Positions 26,028-38,120 of a stretch of DNA of 64,000 nucleotides are shown piece after piece. The notes beneath the pieces were generated by a model that had not been told where the DNA came from, did not search any database, and saw only the letters and a list, made by a program, of their open reading frames with translations. A program made the position numbers and the translations under genes. How positions within the stretch are numbered: the stretch's first letter is position 1; the number at the start of each line of letters is the position of its first letter. Source of the stretch: Pardosa pseudoannulata (lineage: Eukaryota > Arthropoda > Arachnida > Araneae > Lycosidae); assembly GCA_032207245.1 (NCBI GenBank), contig CM063499.1, positions 79,882,928-79,946,927 of the forward strand. The letters run 5' to 3'.

Positions 26028-27411
26028 TAGGGTTGGTCATTTTGCCAGCAAAATGGCATTTTTGCCAGGACAGTGGCAAAAACTAGAAAAAACCAGCAAA
26101 AATGACAAAAATTGGCTGGATTTTAAAAATGTACAAAATAATTAATTAATAAATAACAAAATAAATAATTTTGTATATAATACACTTGAGACTTAAATCA
26201 GAATATTAATTAGGTATTTCATAAGTATTACTTTGACAATTTAAACAATTCCCTATATAATAATAGCCTAAGTTATCTGTCCGTCTGTCCTCGATTTTAT
26301 GAAGCGGTTGGACCTGGAATGGATAGAGGCATCCATAGTTAGCAAAATTCAAAGAGAGTAATGTTTATCTTCTCCTAAACTATAGATCCGATTCTAAAAT
26401 AAATTGGTATAAATAGGCTTCCTATCACAGTGAAAAATACTGCCTTCTTTAAAACGTTTGAAATCCACCTCTTCCCCTCTTTTCGAGCTTTTAATGCCAT
26501 TATTTTAACTCCTATTTTCCCCGGTTAAGAGCAGGCGATTAAATTTATCAATTTATCACACAGCAAATAGGTAAAAATAACATTTTTCTAACATTATGAC
26601 GTCATTCCTTTAACCATCTCATTGAATCATTTCTTATTTTAAATTATTTAAATTATGCCTTATTTTCATACGTTTTATCACTGAACTTAAATATTACGTA
26701 AATAATTTTCTTTTATATTTGACTTAAATAATAGATTAGGTACATATGTGATAATTTTAAATTGAATCATCGATTATTTTTTGTTGCAAGATAATTTTCA
26801 GCCAAACAACAAATTTTTTTTACCTGCCTCATAAGGTACTTTAGAATTTTGGAAAATTAAAATTTTACTGATCCCGTCATATGACGGGCTATATGCTAGT
26901 TTAAAATAATTTTCATTGATGTTAGCAATCAAAATACAATATTTTATTTTTTGCAAATAAATTTATATGATGGCGGCATGGGATAAAAAATGTTTTCTTT
27001 ATCAATTTAATATTGTAATGTTATCTTTAATTGTAAAGTGTATATATACATGTAAGATATATAAGTACTAAAAACGTTTAAACCTACAGTTTGCAGGGAA
27101 AATAAGCTAATAATTACATTAAAAACAACATTGCATATAAAAACTTGCAAAATCAATCTTCATTTTATCTTTTTTTTTTTTTTTTTTTTTTGTATCTCTA
27201 GGTAGTATAACTTTAGATTTAGATTACTGTTTCAATAATGCATTAAATCTTATTCTATGTTTAAAAAAAAAAAAAAAATGTATTTTTAGATTAGAGTTCA
27301 AATTAGTTAAAGTTACATCCCCGTAAATAAAACATATCCACTTTTGCCACTTGGCAGAAATGTATTTTTGCCAGGATGGTTTTTCCACTTTTGGCAAAAA
27401 CGCCAGCCCTA
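26028..27411. mobile_element. hAT-like element with TAGGGTTGG ends, carrying a nested Helitron
   Basis: Inverted ends TAGGGTTGG and CCAGCCCTA, with TTTTTGCCA motifs repeated in both subterminal parts. Flanked by the perfect 8-bp duplication CCAATTAA (26020-26027 and 27412-27419). Removing the nested Helitron leaves about 734 bp. No coding. Confidence 0.85.
26250..26899 (+). mobile_element. Non-autonomous Helitron, complete copy
   Basis: 5' end TCCCTATATAATAATAGCC. The 3' end has the perfect palindrome CCCGTCATATGACGGG followed 7 nt later by CTAG and then T. TC start, subterminal hairpin, CTRR end and no target duplication are the Helitron signature. 650 bp, no Rep/helicase coding. Nested in the hAT-like element at 26028-27411. 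Confidence 0.85.
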
Positions 27412-28948
27412 CCAATTAACATGCTTTAAATTGTATACAATGTCATCCTAGTTTACTCAACTGAATAAACATGTGGTCAAAACTTCAATTTTGATAACAT
27501 TTCACTTCAGTTCCCTTTGCTACTAGATTTAACTGAACAAACTATAAACCTTTTCAGAATGAATTAAAATTTGTATCACAGGGAGAGGAGGGGATCTAGT
27601 AAATTGTTAAGACAGTTTCATGGCATAGTGGAGACACCTTCACAAAATTTCCAGGTATTTAATATTTTTTTTTAAATTTGAGCTTATATGTATTCAGTGC
27701 AACTTGGATAAACTAATATCTTGGATAATTCTAAATTTAGCTTCCTTTTATTCAAAGTTCTTTACAAAAACTTTTAAGCCACACACTTTTTTCATTAAGA
27801 TGTCATTGTTAAAATACTCTCACTTGTTCAACACATCACTGTGCAAGTAATAGAAACAATAAATTGTTTACAAAAGGTCAGGCTATAAACTGACTCCCAG
27901 CTGGATTTATAGAATATGTCCTACACACATGGGATAACAATATGGGCTTGAGCTTCAAACAATAGCCAAAATTTGAAAAAAATGTCTGAACTGACAAGTT
28001 TTTAGAGGAATGTCTAGTTAAGACATTTACAGAAGTATTATATAAATGAGTGCAATAAAGTACAATATAGGAGAAGAAATCATTGTTAAAGGCACACTTT
28101 CATTTAGGTAATTTCTTCAGCATGCTGAAGGACTAAGCAACATATGTGACACTGTTCAATTAACATGTCTGTTATCTTAAACAGTTCTATAAAACAGATA
28201 TTAATATATATATAACAATTTTTTAAACTAATTTTCTGTATTGAACATAATTTGTACTGTAGCGTATGTAATGTATTTTATTTACTTTTTTGTTGCATAA
28301 AGTGTTAAAGGTTTCATATCGCAATCTTAGTGAATAAATATTTACTTATTGACAGAGGTTAGGTTAAAAGACGTTAAATTGTTTCAACTAATTCAAATAC
28401 TTCTAATGGAGACCACTAAAAAATTTTTAACTGTCCAAAATTTCAAATTAAAATTGCTTCAGCTTTGAAATATCCAAATTGCACTGCCTAATATACATTA
28501 TATACATTGTACAGCAAAAAAGAACTACTTTAAACTTTTAAGAAGACAAAGAAATTCAAATTATCCAAAATTTAAATATAAAATAAATTAGATATTCTTA
28601 TGATACTTTTCTTCATTGAAAATACTATTGATGATATGAGAGAGTCAAATACTTATTCATATTTTCTTTTATATTTCATTTTTTGTCATTTTAATTATTA
28701 AATAGAGTTTAATATTATTAATTTAATAATAGTATAAGTTTTCAGATTCAAAATAGATAAATAAAAATGCAATAACTTTTTGTCAATTTTTTTCCACAAT
28801 ATTCATGACAAATAGATTCCTTGTATAACTTCTGAAATTTTTAATACATCCTATCTAAATCCAACTAGAGCTGACAAATTCCAAAAATCAAAAAAAGCAT
28901 GTTATGACCATTTCAAAGACAGTTCATTATGTTATTGTTTCACTCTCT

Positions 28949-29699
28949 CAGGGTTTAAGGACCTTTTTAAGGACCAAAATAACTTTTTATAAGGACCTAC
29001 TTGAAATACACGACATAATGACATAAACCGTATCTCCTGAGGAACATATTTTAATGATTATGAACTAGACAAGGCATGTTTAATAAATGCCCGACAATAT
29101 TTCAGAATTCAATTTTTAAAAATGCCTAAAAATTAATAAGATAAATCTATTTGACAAAACTAATTTTGAAAAATAAACATCTAAAGGTTTTTGAGTGATC
29201 CAACTAAAAATAAATTGTGAATAAAAACAATATTACAAACAGTACTTTCTGAGGGTTTAAAAATGACTGATATATCTCATATATACTAGCTGATTATACC
29301 TAGCATTGCCTGGGAAAGAAGAAAGTTTTAGACTTTTCTATTACATTGAATGCAAGGAAAATTAAACTTCCATTAGTAACTGAAATATCTACACCCCCCC
29401 TCCTCCATGCTTGGTTTAATTAAAATCTGCATGACTGTTAGCTATTAGGAAAGGGCAGCTGACTATACTTTAAACTTTTCAAGTATACGAAAGATTATAT
29501 ATTTGTCATATACGAAAACTGATAGGAAATCACATGAGACTGTGGATCTCGTCGATGGAGAAATGGATCGCATTCCAATTTAAAAATTAAGCAGTTTTTA
29601 AGACCTTTGACAAAAATTAATTAGTTTTTTAAGGGCCCTTAAAAATGAAAGCTAAAATTAAGGAGTTCTTAAGGACTTTTAAGGACCGTGGGAACCCTG
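28949..29699 (+). mobile_element. CAGGGTTCC-ended TIR element, copy 5
   Basis: The left end has lost part of the terminal repeat (CAGGGTTTAAGGACC). The right end GTGGGAACCCTG is intact. Flanks TCTCT and TATCT match at 4 of 5 bases. Confidence 0.7.
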
Positions 29700-30096
29700 T
29701 ATCTTTAAATAGTAAAACTGTAGATTTTAGGACAGCAACCATCTTTACTTGGCAGTTTGGCACAAACATGGCAAAGAACATGCTTATACTCATAAAAATT
29801 CAGTGCATTTGAAAAATTGTAGTAGCAAGTATATAAATTACATTTAAATAGAAATAAAATCAATGTTGACAAACGAAATATTAAAAATTTCATCTATAAA
29901 TAGATTTAGTAAAAAAATAACATGATGAAATAGTATATTTTATGATTAAATAGTAATTAAACAAATAAAGACTAAAAATCAAAGTCATAACGATTAATAA
30001 AAAATAACATTTTAAAAAACCAGAAACAAGGCTAACAGTATCAAAAAACTTTGAAAATATATCATACTTATAAAACATCTCAGTTTAACTAACAGT

Positions 30097-30149
30097 ATAT
30101 ATATATATATATATATATATATCTATATATATATATATATATATATATT
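30097..30149. repeat. (AT)n microsatellite
   Basis: AT run with one C interruption. Confidence 0.9.
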
Positions 30150-31309
30150 TATCTCTAACAAAACCACAAATGTATTTAGAAGGAAAAAACCAGAAAAAGT
30201 TTGAAATAGCACTGACTGTAATAATTGCAATAATTGTTTTTAGGTGAGTAAATCAATTTAACCTCACATAAACAAATTAAAAAATATCAGGATAGTTTCT
30301 TTTATTTCTATATTAAATATAAACGGCAAAATAAGAATCAAAATCATCCTAGGCATGTCAAGTTCTGTTCAATCTACATTATAGCAATACACAAGCTTTT
30401 AATTGAATTTGTGAACACATCTATACTGTCTTTACTAGCAAAATGTGATTTCTAATAACATTTAACAATAAATTTGTCTAAATCCATGATTTTCCAGGTG
30501 CACAGAAACCATGTAAAATACTAAGTAAAGTAGATCTACTTTATCTCTAGAATATATCAAATTCAACATTTCCTTTAAATATGAGATTTAATCTTGAATA
30601 TACTCATACTTGTATTAAACAGTAAAAATTATTAGAGAGCAAATTATAAAACTTAAAATATAATGGATAGTTAACTTATTCCTTCAGAAAATGCTTGGCA
30701 AACTCTGGACATTTTATTTTATCAACAGAAAAAGAAATTACAAAACACTTGTTTTCTACCTTTTTTAACATTTGAAATGCCATTGATCTCTGGTTAATGG
30801 AACCATAACAACACTCATTCTGCAGCTAGTTTCTCGAACATCAAAAAACCTTTTCAGTTATTCAGATCAATATAGCAATAAGGTTAAGTTAGAAAAGTTT
30901 TCATTATTATTTGAATTAAATACAAGATACCATATTCACACTATTGAATGATACAGAGTTTGATATATTTATAAGAATTTGCCTAGAATGAATCAGATAA
31001 TTAACAATGACGGCCATAAATATTGTCATTCTGATTAATAGAATTTGGACCTTGAAACTCATTACCATTCTTAAAATCTACAGTCATCACCACTCTTAAT
31101 ACTAAGAACTAACAAAAATTCAACTATCTTAAATACACTCACAATTTTGAGAAAACAAATCAAAATTCAAGAACAATTCAGAAGAACTACAAATTATCTT
31201 TGAAACAAACAGACAAGCAAGCACAAATATAATTTCATTGATACTCAATTTTCAACATATAACAAATAGTTTTATAAAGATCATAGGAAAAACAATGTAA
31301 CCCTCATAC

Positions 31310-32812
31310 CTGAGTTTTACGCTGCTCATCTTCTTCCTGCCGTTTTTCATAATGCAGAAAATCATCAAATATAGAAGTAGTATGACGAAATGTATGCATT
31401 ATTTTCAAAACTTGTTTGCCTTTCTCAGGCGGCACCTCTTGCGTGTCTCTTGAATTGGTTACTGGCTTATTTTCATTATTTTCAAGTCGAATGTGCCGCA
31501 ACTGGGAATTGGGAACATCCTTTACATAGATCCATTTCACCTTAAACTGACCTTTCCATTTGTCCTGAGCCCACACATTCGCAGTACTACTATAGTCTAC
31601 TGGAGACACCATTTGGGCCATACCACAAAAGTGGCCCGATCCATTTACACTATAAAACAAGTACACCAATCCTTTTGCTTCACGGAAAGCTTGGTCCAGC
31701 CTTTTATTGCCATGTTCAGTTGAACACCAGATGGAGTACTTGATCGAACGATGAATATCATCTTCAGAATAGGATTTAATAATAAAAAATCTAACGTTTT
31801 TAGGATTTAAATCAAATTCTTTAGGATTATAATTATTCTCCATTCGTAATTTATCTAAAACTGGATGTTGTGGATAGTTATCTCCACCAGCTGGAGCGTT
31901 CTGTGTAACAGCTATAGGTTGCTGTTGCTGCTGTTGTTGAGGTGGTGAATTATAACCTGGTCCTGATGGTCCATTACTCCTATTACCACGTGGTGCATTC
32001 CAATTAGGAGCAGACCGCGACTGAAGAGCAGTTGGAGGTCCCATCTTGCCACCACCAGTTCCATTACCCGCACCATTACCATTTTTACTTTCCCAAGTTC
32101 CAATATCCATGCTAGAAGTATTATGTTTAGATCCACTAGATAGTATGGCGGCAGCAGAGACAGGCTTAGGCTTCACTTTTGCTTGCGGCTTTGCTGGTTG
32201 GCTAGCAACAGATGCCCAACTCATTTTCTTAGAACCTACAGGTTGACCAGTCACACCTGGAGCACCAGTCATTACCATATTATCGGGAGCACCAGTACCA
32301 AATTTTTTTCCAATCTGATGATCTGTCATAATGCTACCATGAAGCATACCTGGTTTACAATAAGGATCTTTAACAAACTGAGAGTCACTTTTATGATCAG
32401 CAATAGACAGTCCACCCATTCCTTGTTCCATGTGCTTTAGGGCATTTCTATCAATTGTTTGATCATAGTCCCGATAATAATCTTCTTGATACGTGCCATG
32501 TCCAGTTTTTCTTGTCCCCATTGCTGAGTTTCCCCATGTTGAATATTCACCGCCACCACCACTAGGAAAGTAATTAAAGCTCTGGTTGTAACCACTAAAA
32601 CTGTTTTGTCCAAACATGCCATCCATATAATGGGACTGGTCACCACTGCCCATCTGACCGCCATAGCCACCAAGAAAAGTCATGGGATCACCCCCATTAC
32701 TCCATGCTCCATCACCCAGTCCTTGATTCACAAACGAGTATGACATAGATGCATAGTAGCTGGGCATGTATGGATCTGGCAAACTAGATGAGGACATAGG
32801 TGGATTGTAGGT
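31310..32812 (-). CDS. Ythdf: YTHDF-family m6A reader, large exon 4 (Q/G/N-rich region plus YTH domain)
   Basis: This exon encodes 501 of about 547 residues of a cytoplasmic YTH-domain protein, the family that binds N6-methyladenosine in mRNA and controls its decay or translation. A low-complexity N-terminal part rich in Gly, Ser, Asn, Tyr and Gln (including a 7-Gln run) is followed by the YTH domain at about residues 379-515 of the spliced protein. It begins [18 protein letters not shown] and contains [24 protein letters not shown] and [11 protein letters not shown]. The three cage tryptophans expected to hold m6A are present, in IWCST (about W400), NVW (about W452) and DKWKG (about W457). 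The acceptor is a T-tract followed by AG at 32814-32813, and the exon opens with TYNPP before the first internal Met (32797). At the 3' end CAG is followed by GTATGA. Unspliced, the frame would end QV-stop at 31304. Spliced, it continues in the exon at 8477-8503. Confidence 0.95.
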
Positions 32813-33118
32813 CTAAAAAAAATTTACTTCAGTTAAAAGAGTAAATATAATCATTTCAAAGTTAGAAGAAAACAAAGTGCAATTTTTAGAAATAAAAAAT
32901 ACTTACAATAATTATGATTATTAGGATGACAACTATTACGATTTCTAACTACTGAAATTTAAATTATGCAATACTAAATATTAATTCAAGTAGGAAGAAT
33001 GAAAAAATTGTGATAAACTTTTACTGTGTTAGAAGTTTTCATAAAATGAAACAATCTGAACTTAATATTGGCTAAAATCCATATCAAATAAAATAATTTC
33101 ACTTTAATAAACAATAAA

Positions 33119-33547
33119 TTAACCCTCTGGCTGCTTATCCCACAATTTCCACAGGCATTTGCTTTTCTTCCTTTTTTGAGAAGCACATCCCACGTTTTCA
33201 CCGTTTTGCCAGTGAAATAAATTATATACATTATTAGACGTTTAATTATGTAATAAATAGAATTATATGAGTAGAACTATTGTTATAATAGGTGACATAA
33301 TTATAATTATATTATGCAATAAATAGAAATTAACTGTAATTCAATTGAAATTTATTAAAAAATATTTTCTTGTGATAATATCTGAAACTTTTTTTTTTTA
33401 CAGTTTAATTTCTCACAATAAAAATCTATATAAAAAATCTTTTCTAGAAAGAAAAAGTGCATATTCAATATTTTCAATGTAAATAGATTTAAAATACACA
33501 CTTTTTTAACCAATTTTGGTCTACAAATTCAGCAGTCAGAGAGTTAA
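33119..33547. mobile_element. TTAA-flanked MITE in Ythdf intron 3
   Basis: TTAACCCTCTGGCTGCT and its diverged inverse AGCAGTCAGAGAGTTAA bound 429 bp of AT-rich DNA without coding. Confidence 0.65.
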
Positions 33548-33561
33548 GGCCTGTATTGGGA

Positions 33562-33830
33562 TGAACGAGGAGAGAAGTTGTAAAACATCTCACCCAGAGA
33601 ACCCAACATAACCTTAATGTAGGAAAATTTCAGCAGCTACAACAACTCATTCAGCAGCTGTCTTATATTTTCCAGTCTTATATTCTCCATTATAAGAAAA
33701 ATATAATAGGAAAGTTATAAAAGTATATATTAAACATTCTTAGGTAAAACCCTGTACAGTGGTGAACGAGGAGAGAAACACTAAATTTCTCACTCAGAGA
33801 ACCCCTGCATAACCTTAATATAGGAATTAT
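33562..33830. repeat. Two-copy direct repeat in intron 3
   Basis: The block GAACGAGGAGAGAA...CTCACCCAGAGAACCC with CATAACCTTAAT at 33562-33630 recurs at 33762-33830 with about 201 bp spacing. Identity by eye is roughly 80 percent. Function unknown. Confidence 0.6.
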
Positions 33831-35093
33831 TAAATAATCTACAGCACTCCTTAGACAGCAGATGATTTAAAACTTCCAAATATATGAACACAAATGCAAC
33901 ACATTAGAACAGAAAGTCAATGCAACAAGTATTTTCAATACGCAAATTAAGTTTCTATCAACTTTACAGTTAAAGAAAGTTATTTAGCAAAATTTTGGTT
34001 GGTTGATATTTTCTCATGCAAAGTCTGATGGGGGTATACTATACAGAAACTAATCGCCTACACTGAAAACCTTTAAAAAATATAAGCCTGGTCAAGTTGT
34101 TATATAGAAGTTTAAAGGAAACAAAAGTTGGCATAAAATAAATTATATGATGGGTCTTACCCATCAGATAGCTCCAAAAAAGAATTATTTAAAACATTTA
34201 AGGAAAAAGCAAATGATACAAAACAAAAATAAGTTCTTTAAGAAATTCATTTTTCTCAATTTATGAAAAAAATTTTAATTTTTACAAGATAACCTTTTTT
34301 TTATTGAAAATTACTTTATCTGATTAGTGTCTAAATTACATATTTTCACTATTATACTAAACCAAGTTATTCTTTATCTTAGTTTAACAAAAGAAATAGA
34401 AGATTACAGTTTAGAAGTTTACATGCATTTCTACTAATCAGAATCATTTTAAGAGCTTAAACAATACACTTAAGACTATATAAAACAAAATTTGTTTTAA
34501 GAATACATCTTAAAATTGTTAATTACAAAAAGTACTTTAAGAAATTGTAGATTATTTGTGTAGATGTCATACATACAGAAACACAATTTGATCATATACT
34601 ACAAGTACTGAATAGTTTTCAATTAGAAATTAGTAAGTTATTTTATAATACCATAAAAACAATTAAAGGTGAAAATTTAACAGAAAAATGCTTACAACTT
34701 TAAATACTTTATATAGCCATCTCAGAAGAGAAAAAAAAACTATTATAAACATCTTAAAACCTAACAAATTTAAATTTAAATTTTCTCTTGCTCCCGAATA
34801 TACGAGATTAAAATTAAAGGAAAACATGCAGCATTGGCTTAAAATAAACTTACACTTTTCATTCAGAACACTTTTTTGAATCGTAAAATACTTAACCTTC
34901 TGAACATTCTTCATACACTAAAATAATTGCCAAGTGAACAGAAATATCCAAACTTATTACACATATTAAACAGCCAAATAAACAGAGAATTATGACCAAC
35001 AAAGGTCAAATTACTCGCTCTTTTGTGAAAAAGAAATGTACAGTACTGCAAATTATATAGATGCCTTATAAAATACCAACTCAAATAAAAAAA

Positions 35094-35313
35094 TTAACCT
35101 TTTGGCTGTCCCCCATATGAGAAAATTATATGAAGTACATTAGATACAAAACTTTTAAATTTCATATTACTAACTGAAAAATATTACTAAATTTAAGACA
35201 CGACACCAAATTATTTTTCACTTTAGTTATAGTTTGTGTACCATATGTGATATACAAGCATATAATGCATTAGATGTGCATATATGTAATATGCAGGACA
35301 GGCAAAAGGTTAA
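35094..35313. mobile_element. Second TTAA-flanked MITE in Ythdf intron 3
   Basis: TTAACCTTTTGGCTGTCC on the left and GGACAGGCAAAAGGTTAA on the right, 220 bp. A different family from the one at 33119. Confidence 0.7.
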
Positions 35314-35818
35314 TGAACTGAATGTATTTAAAAAATATTTCAGCCAAATTAAAAAGCTTTATGTACACTTGCATTCTATTTATTTGATTAGATAGTATCA
35401 TCAAAAAATGAGTACAAATATAAAGGATGCTAGCATACTTATTTAAACATATCCAAACCAATAAAAAAGTTGGCATTCCTAATAAATTAGCACGGGAATT
35501 AAAAATTAAATTTCACGGATAAAATTCAAACACAAAATTTCATATTTATACACTTTTTAATTCAATACCAACACTTTTGGAATAGAATTCAGAGAATTTG
35601 TTTTAAAGATTGAATTTGAGACATACTTAATAACAGGAACATATTTGAAATTATCTTACTGCAAAATATTTAAAATTCAAATCAATATCAATTAGTTTTA
35701 AAAACAACTGCAATCAAAAATGTTTTTTTTAATATGCAAGAACATTTTGTAAAGCATAAAGGAATTTATTCAAATAAAATACACTGCTGACAAAATGAAA
35801 AAGAAATGTTAAATTTAC

Positions 35819-35886
35819 CTGGTGAGGCTGATTTCTCCAGGATTCAAATTCTTCATCCTTCACCATATCTTTAGGTCCATTTGCAA
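35819..35886 (-). CDS. Ythdf: Ythdf coding exon 3 (68 nt)
   Basis: The acceptor TTCTGTTTTAG and donor CAG/GTAAAT frame a 68-nt exon. The split codon G+TT gives Val, followed by ANGPKDMVKDEEFESW and then RNQPHQ. Exons 1-3 total 114 nt (38 codons), so exon 4 is entered in phase 0. The acidic DEEFE stretch corresponds in position to the acidic DDDFE segment of vertebrate YTHDF proteins. Introns 2 and 3 are about 1.1 and 3.0 kb. Intron 3 carries two TTAA-flanked MITEs. Confidence 0.88.
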
Positions 35887-37030
35887 CTAAAACAGAACCT
35901 TAAATATAATAAATGAAACATAACCTATACAGTTAATTTTTACAAATACAGATTTATAACTTAGTAGTAACTAGTAGAAAAGGAAACTGATAAAAATAAT
36001 ACAGAGTTCTTCAAATTAATAAAAATTTAGAAGCATGCAATTCACAACTAAATAGGAACATAAAAGAAACTGAAATGTTATACCAAAATTTAAATATCTA
36101 ATCAGAGAAATTGCGTGAAAAAATAATGAAAATGAAGCTTGAGAATATTCTGTTTACACATTACATAATACTTTCAAAAAGATTTATTCGTTTTGATGCC
36201 TACTTTTACCATCCTTACTACAGCTTAGAAACTGATGTTGTATAACTTTAACTGATAAAATTAATAACTAATCTAGACACAATTTTAGGCCCCTTGAAAC
36301 GTAATTTAAACAAATACAAAAACATCGCGATATAAAACATTTAAGTATAAATAAAATTCCCACGAGTTACATATTCTGAATTAATATAAACAAATCTTTA
36401 AAATAAATCGCTATTAGAGTGTTAAACGAATTAAACAAAAATGGATAAAGCTAACATTTGTTTTAACTACTCAAACTAAAAAAAGTACAATTGAATTTAA
36501 TATCACAGAAATGTCCTATTTACCACTGATATGATTTCTTATAACCCTAACTGATAAAAGATATCAAATTTTAAAATACATATTTCGAAATAAATACAGT
36601 TAGGCTCTTAGCGTGCAACAAGCATTACATTATTCTTATTACTGTGAAAACACTTTCAAATGAATTTAACATTTAAATAGAAATGAAACATCTAGAGCGA
36701 AGAAAATATATTCAAGTTTAAAAAGTATTCAACTTCAATTGACCAAAAATTATTATTCAATGAACATTATAGGATCACAGTTATGACTTTACAAACATTA
36801 TATGATTGAGAAAACGATAAGATTCCAAAAGGCAAGGAAGTGGTATAGGTAACCTGTAGAATACCGAAGTGTCAAGTATCCGTCAATATTTATTAAAGGA
36901 AGTCTGTTCTTTCACGATTACTTACAAAACAACTAAGACGAATACCATATAACATTTCATTTAAAGTAATAGACTAAATATAATATATTTAAACACTTTT
37001 TTAAGCTTATAAAAACTTATGAGCACATAC

Positions 37031-37055
37031 CCGAGCTGCCTTGTCCTTTCATGCG
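37031..37055 (-). CDS. Ythdf: Ythdf coding exon 2 (25-nt microexon, RMKGQGSS)
   Basis: A 25-nt microexon lies between a pyrimidine-rich tract ending in GCAG (acceptor AG at 37057-37056) and a GGTATGT donor. It encodes RMKGQGSS plus the first base of the next codon. Joined to exon 1 it gives MSASVDQRMKGQG, matching the conserved YTHDF N-terminus (MSASVDQRPKGQG in vertebrates). This match and the exact phase support it despite its size. Confidence 0.88.
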
Positions 37056-37251
37056 CTGCATATCGTTCATGGATGCAAAGAAAAGAAAAAAATTTCGAGG
37101 TTAAAAAACACCAGCAATATGCACTATGAAAATAAATAAAATAATTCTGTATTTTATATATAAGTTAAATAAATATTTAACACGATAACTGCAAAATTTA
37201 GTAATAAAATGGAGAGCCTGAAGCCATCTTGAAATTCCCGACACTAAGTAC

Positions 37252-37272
37252 CTGATCAACGCTAGCAGACAT
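37252..37272 (-). CDS. Ythdf: Ythdf coding exon 1 (start codon, MSASVDQ)
   Basis: Seven codons read MSASVDQ and are followed directly by a GT donor (CAG then GTACTT). From family knowledge, vertebrate YTHDF proteins start with exactly this heptapeptide, so this is very likely the true start, although the exon is far too short for ORF finding. It ends in phase 0 and joins exon 2 across a 196-bp intron. A motif on the minus strand reading CAAGATGGC lies inside intron 1 near 37226 and resembles a YY1 site, which is common just downstream of transcription starts. Confidence 0.9.
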
Positions 37273-37439
37273 TCCCCAAAGGAACAGATGATAAATCCGA
37301 GAGGCGACTGTAGACACAAAAATATATATACTATCACTTAAAAAGATAGTCAGCAACAGTCAGTAGTTGTTACTAATTGTCTACAACCACTAAATATACA
37401 GTTTTAATTTGAAAGTCCACGCACCACAAAATTAGTAAC

Positions 37440-37495
37440 AATGGCGGCTTCTCATGTGCCTGACTCCCAGTGTACGTCACTAGTCACGTGATTTC
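37440..37495 (-). promoter_or_regulatory. Putative Ythdf promoter: E-box and CRE-like half site
   Basis: About 170-220 bp upstream of the ATG lies a locally GC-richer stretch. It holds a palindromic TCACGTGA E-box at 37484-37491 (USF/MYC/CLEAR-type core), a TGACGTAC CRE-like site at about 37472-37479 (minus reading), and a GCCGCCATTGTT block near 37438-37449 that resembles a YY1 site. No TATA box is evident at a sensible distance. This is motif resemblance plus position only. The start of transcription is not shown. Confidence 0.4.
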
Positions 37496-37499
37496 AAAA

Positions 37500-38059
37500 G
37501 CAAGTTGTATTAAAAGTCATAGTATATTACACACCATATTGAACATTTCAAAGAGGCATTATTCTTACCTCTCAACACGCCGGAACAGAATAGTCAATTA
37601 TTTCTTAAATCTTTTCTCTTTTTAAATTAAAATTTAAGGTCTACATTTTACCTATGAGGTGTTTCAGTTGACGGTAAGTTTTATAATTTAGAGACAACAA
37701 AATGGCATCATGGTGATATCGTGTATGGTTTCTTGCTTAATTTAAGCGCCACGCAATCATTTAATCAGCAAACTAATCTACCCCATAAATCAAAACTGTT
37801 ATACAAAACTAGGGAGAAAGTTTTTGAATAAATACTTACTATTAAAAGACTGTACTTTTAATGTTATTCTTACCATGAAAAGCTTAATTGCTATGTAATA
37901 TGTATGATAAAAGAACTTTTTTGCCCTTGATGCCCCTAACTATCCTTAATGAAAACGTAAAAATCTCGATTCTCTTCTTGTTTCACAAGAGCTAAATTAG
38001 ACCAGGATCAACCTCTTAAAGGCTATAAGTGGTTGTGGTTAGTATCATATCATATAGTT
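37500..38059. other. Gene-free upstream flank of Ythdf
   Basis: AT-rich, no open frame or repeat recognised. I see no divergent gene sharing the promoter. Confidence 0.5.
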
Positions 38060-38120
38060 ATCATAGTTAGCCTGCCAGAATCTGCTTAAGTTAAAGCAAA
38101 TTCTGACGGCTAACTATGAT
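38060..38120. repeat. 61-bp near-perfect hairpin
   Basis: ATCATAGTTAGCC pairs with GGCTAACTATGAT, CAGAAT with ATTCTG and TGCTT with AAGCA, leaving two small internal loops and a 6-nt terminal loop. Either a minimal foldback MITE or a hairpin RNA locus. Confidence 0.7.

Noticed and set aside
31493..32440. Plus-strand open frames of 66-85 codons opposite the large Ythdf exon
   Set aside because: They are antisense shadows of the YTHDF coding sequence, with no domain features.
32437..32673. Minus-strand open frame of 78 codons inside exon 4
   Set aside because: Alternate frame of the YTHDF exon, rich in residues expected from shifted Gly/Asn codons.
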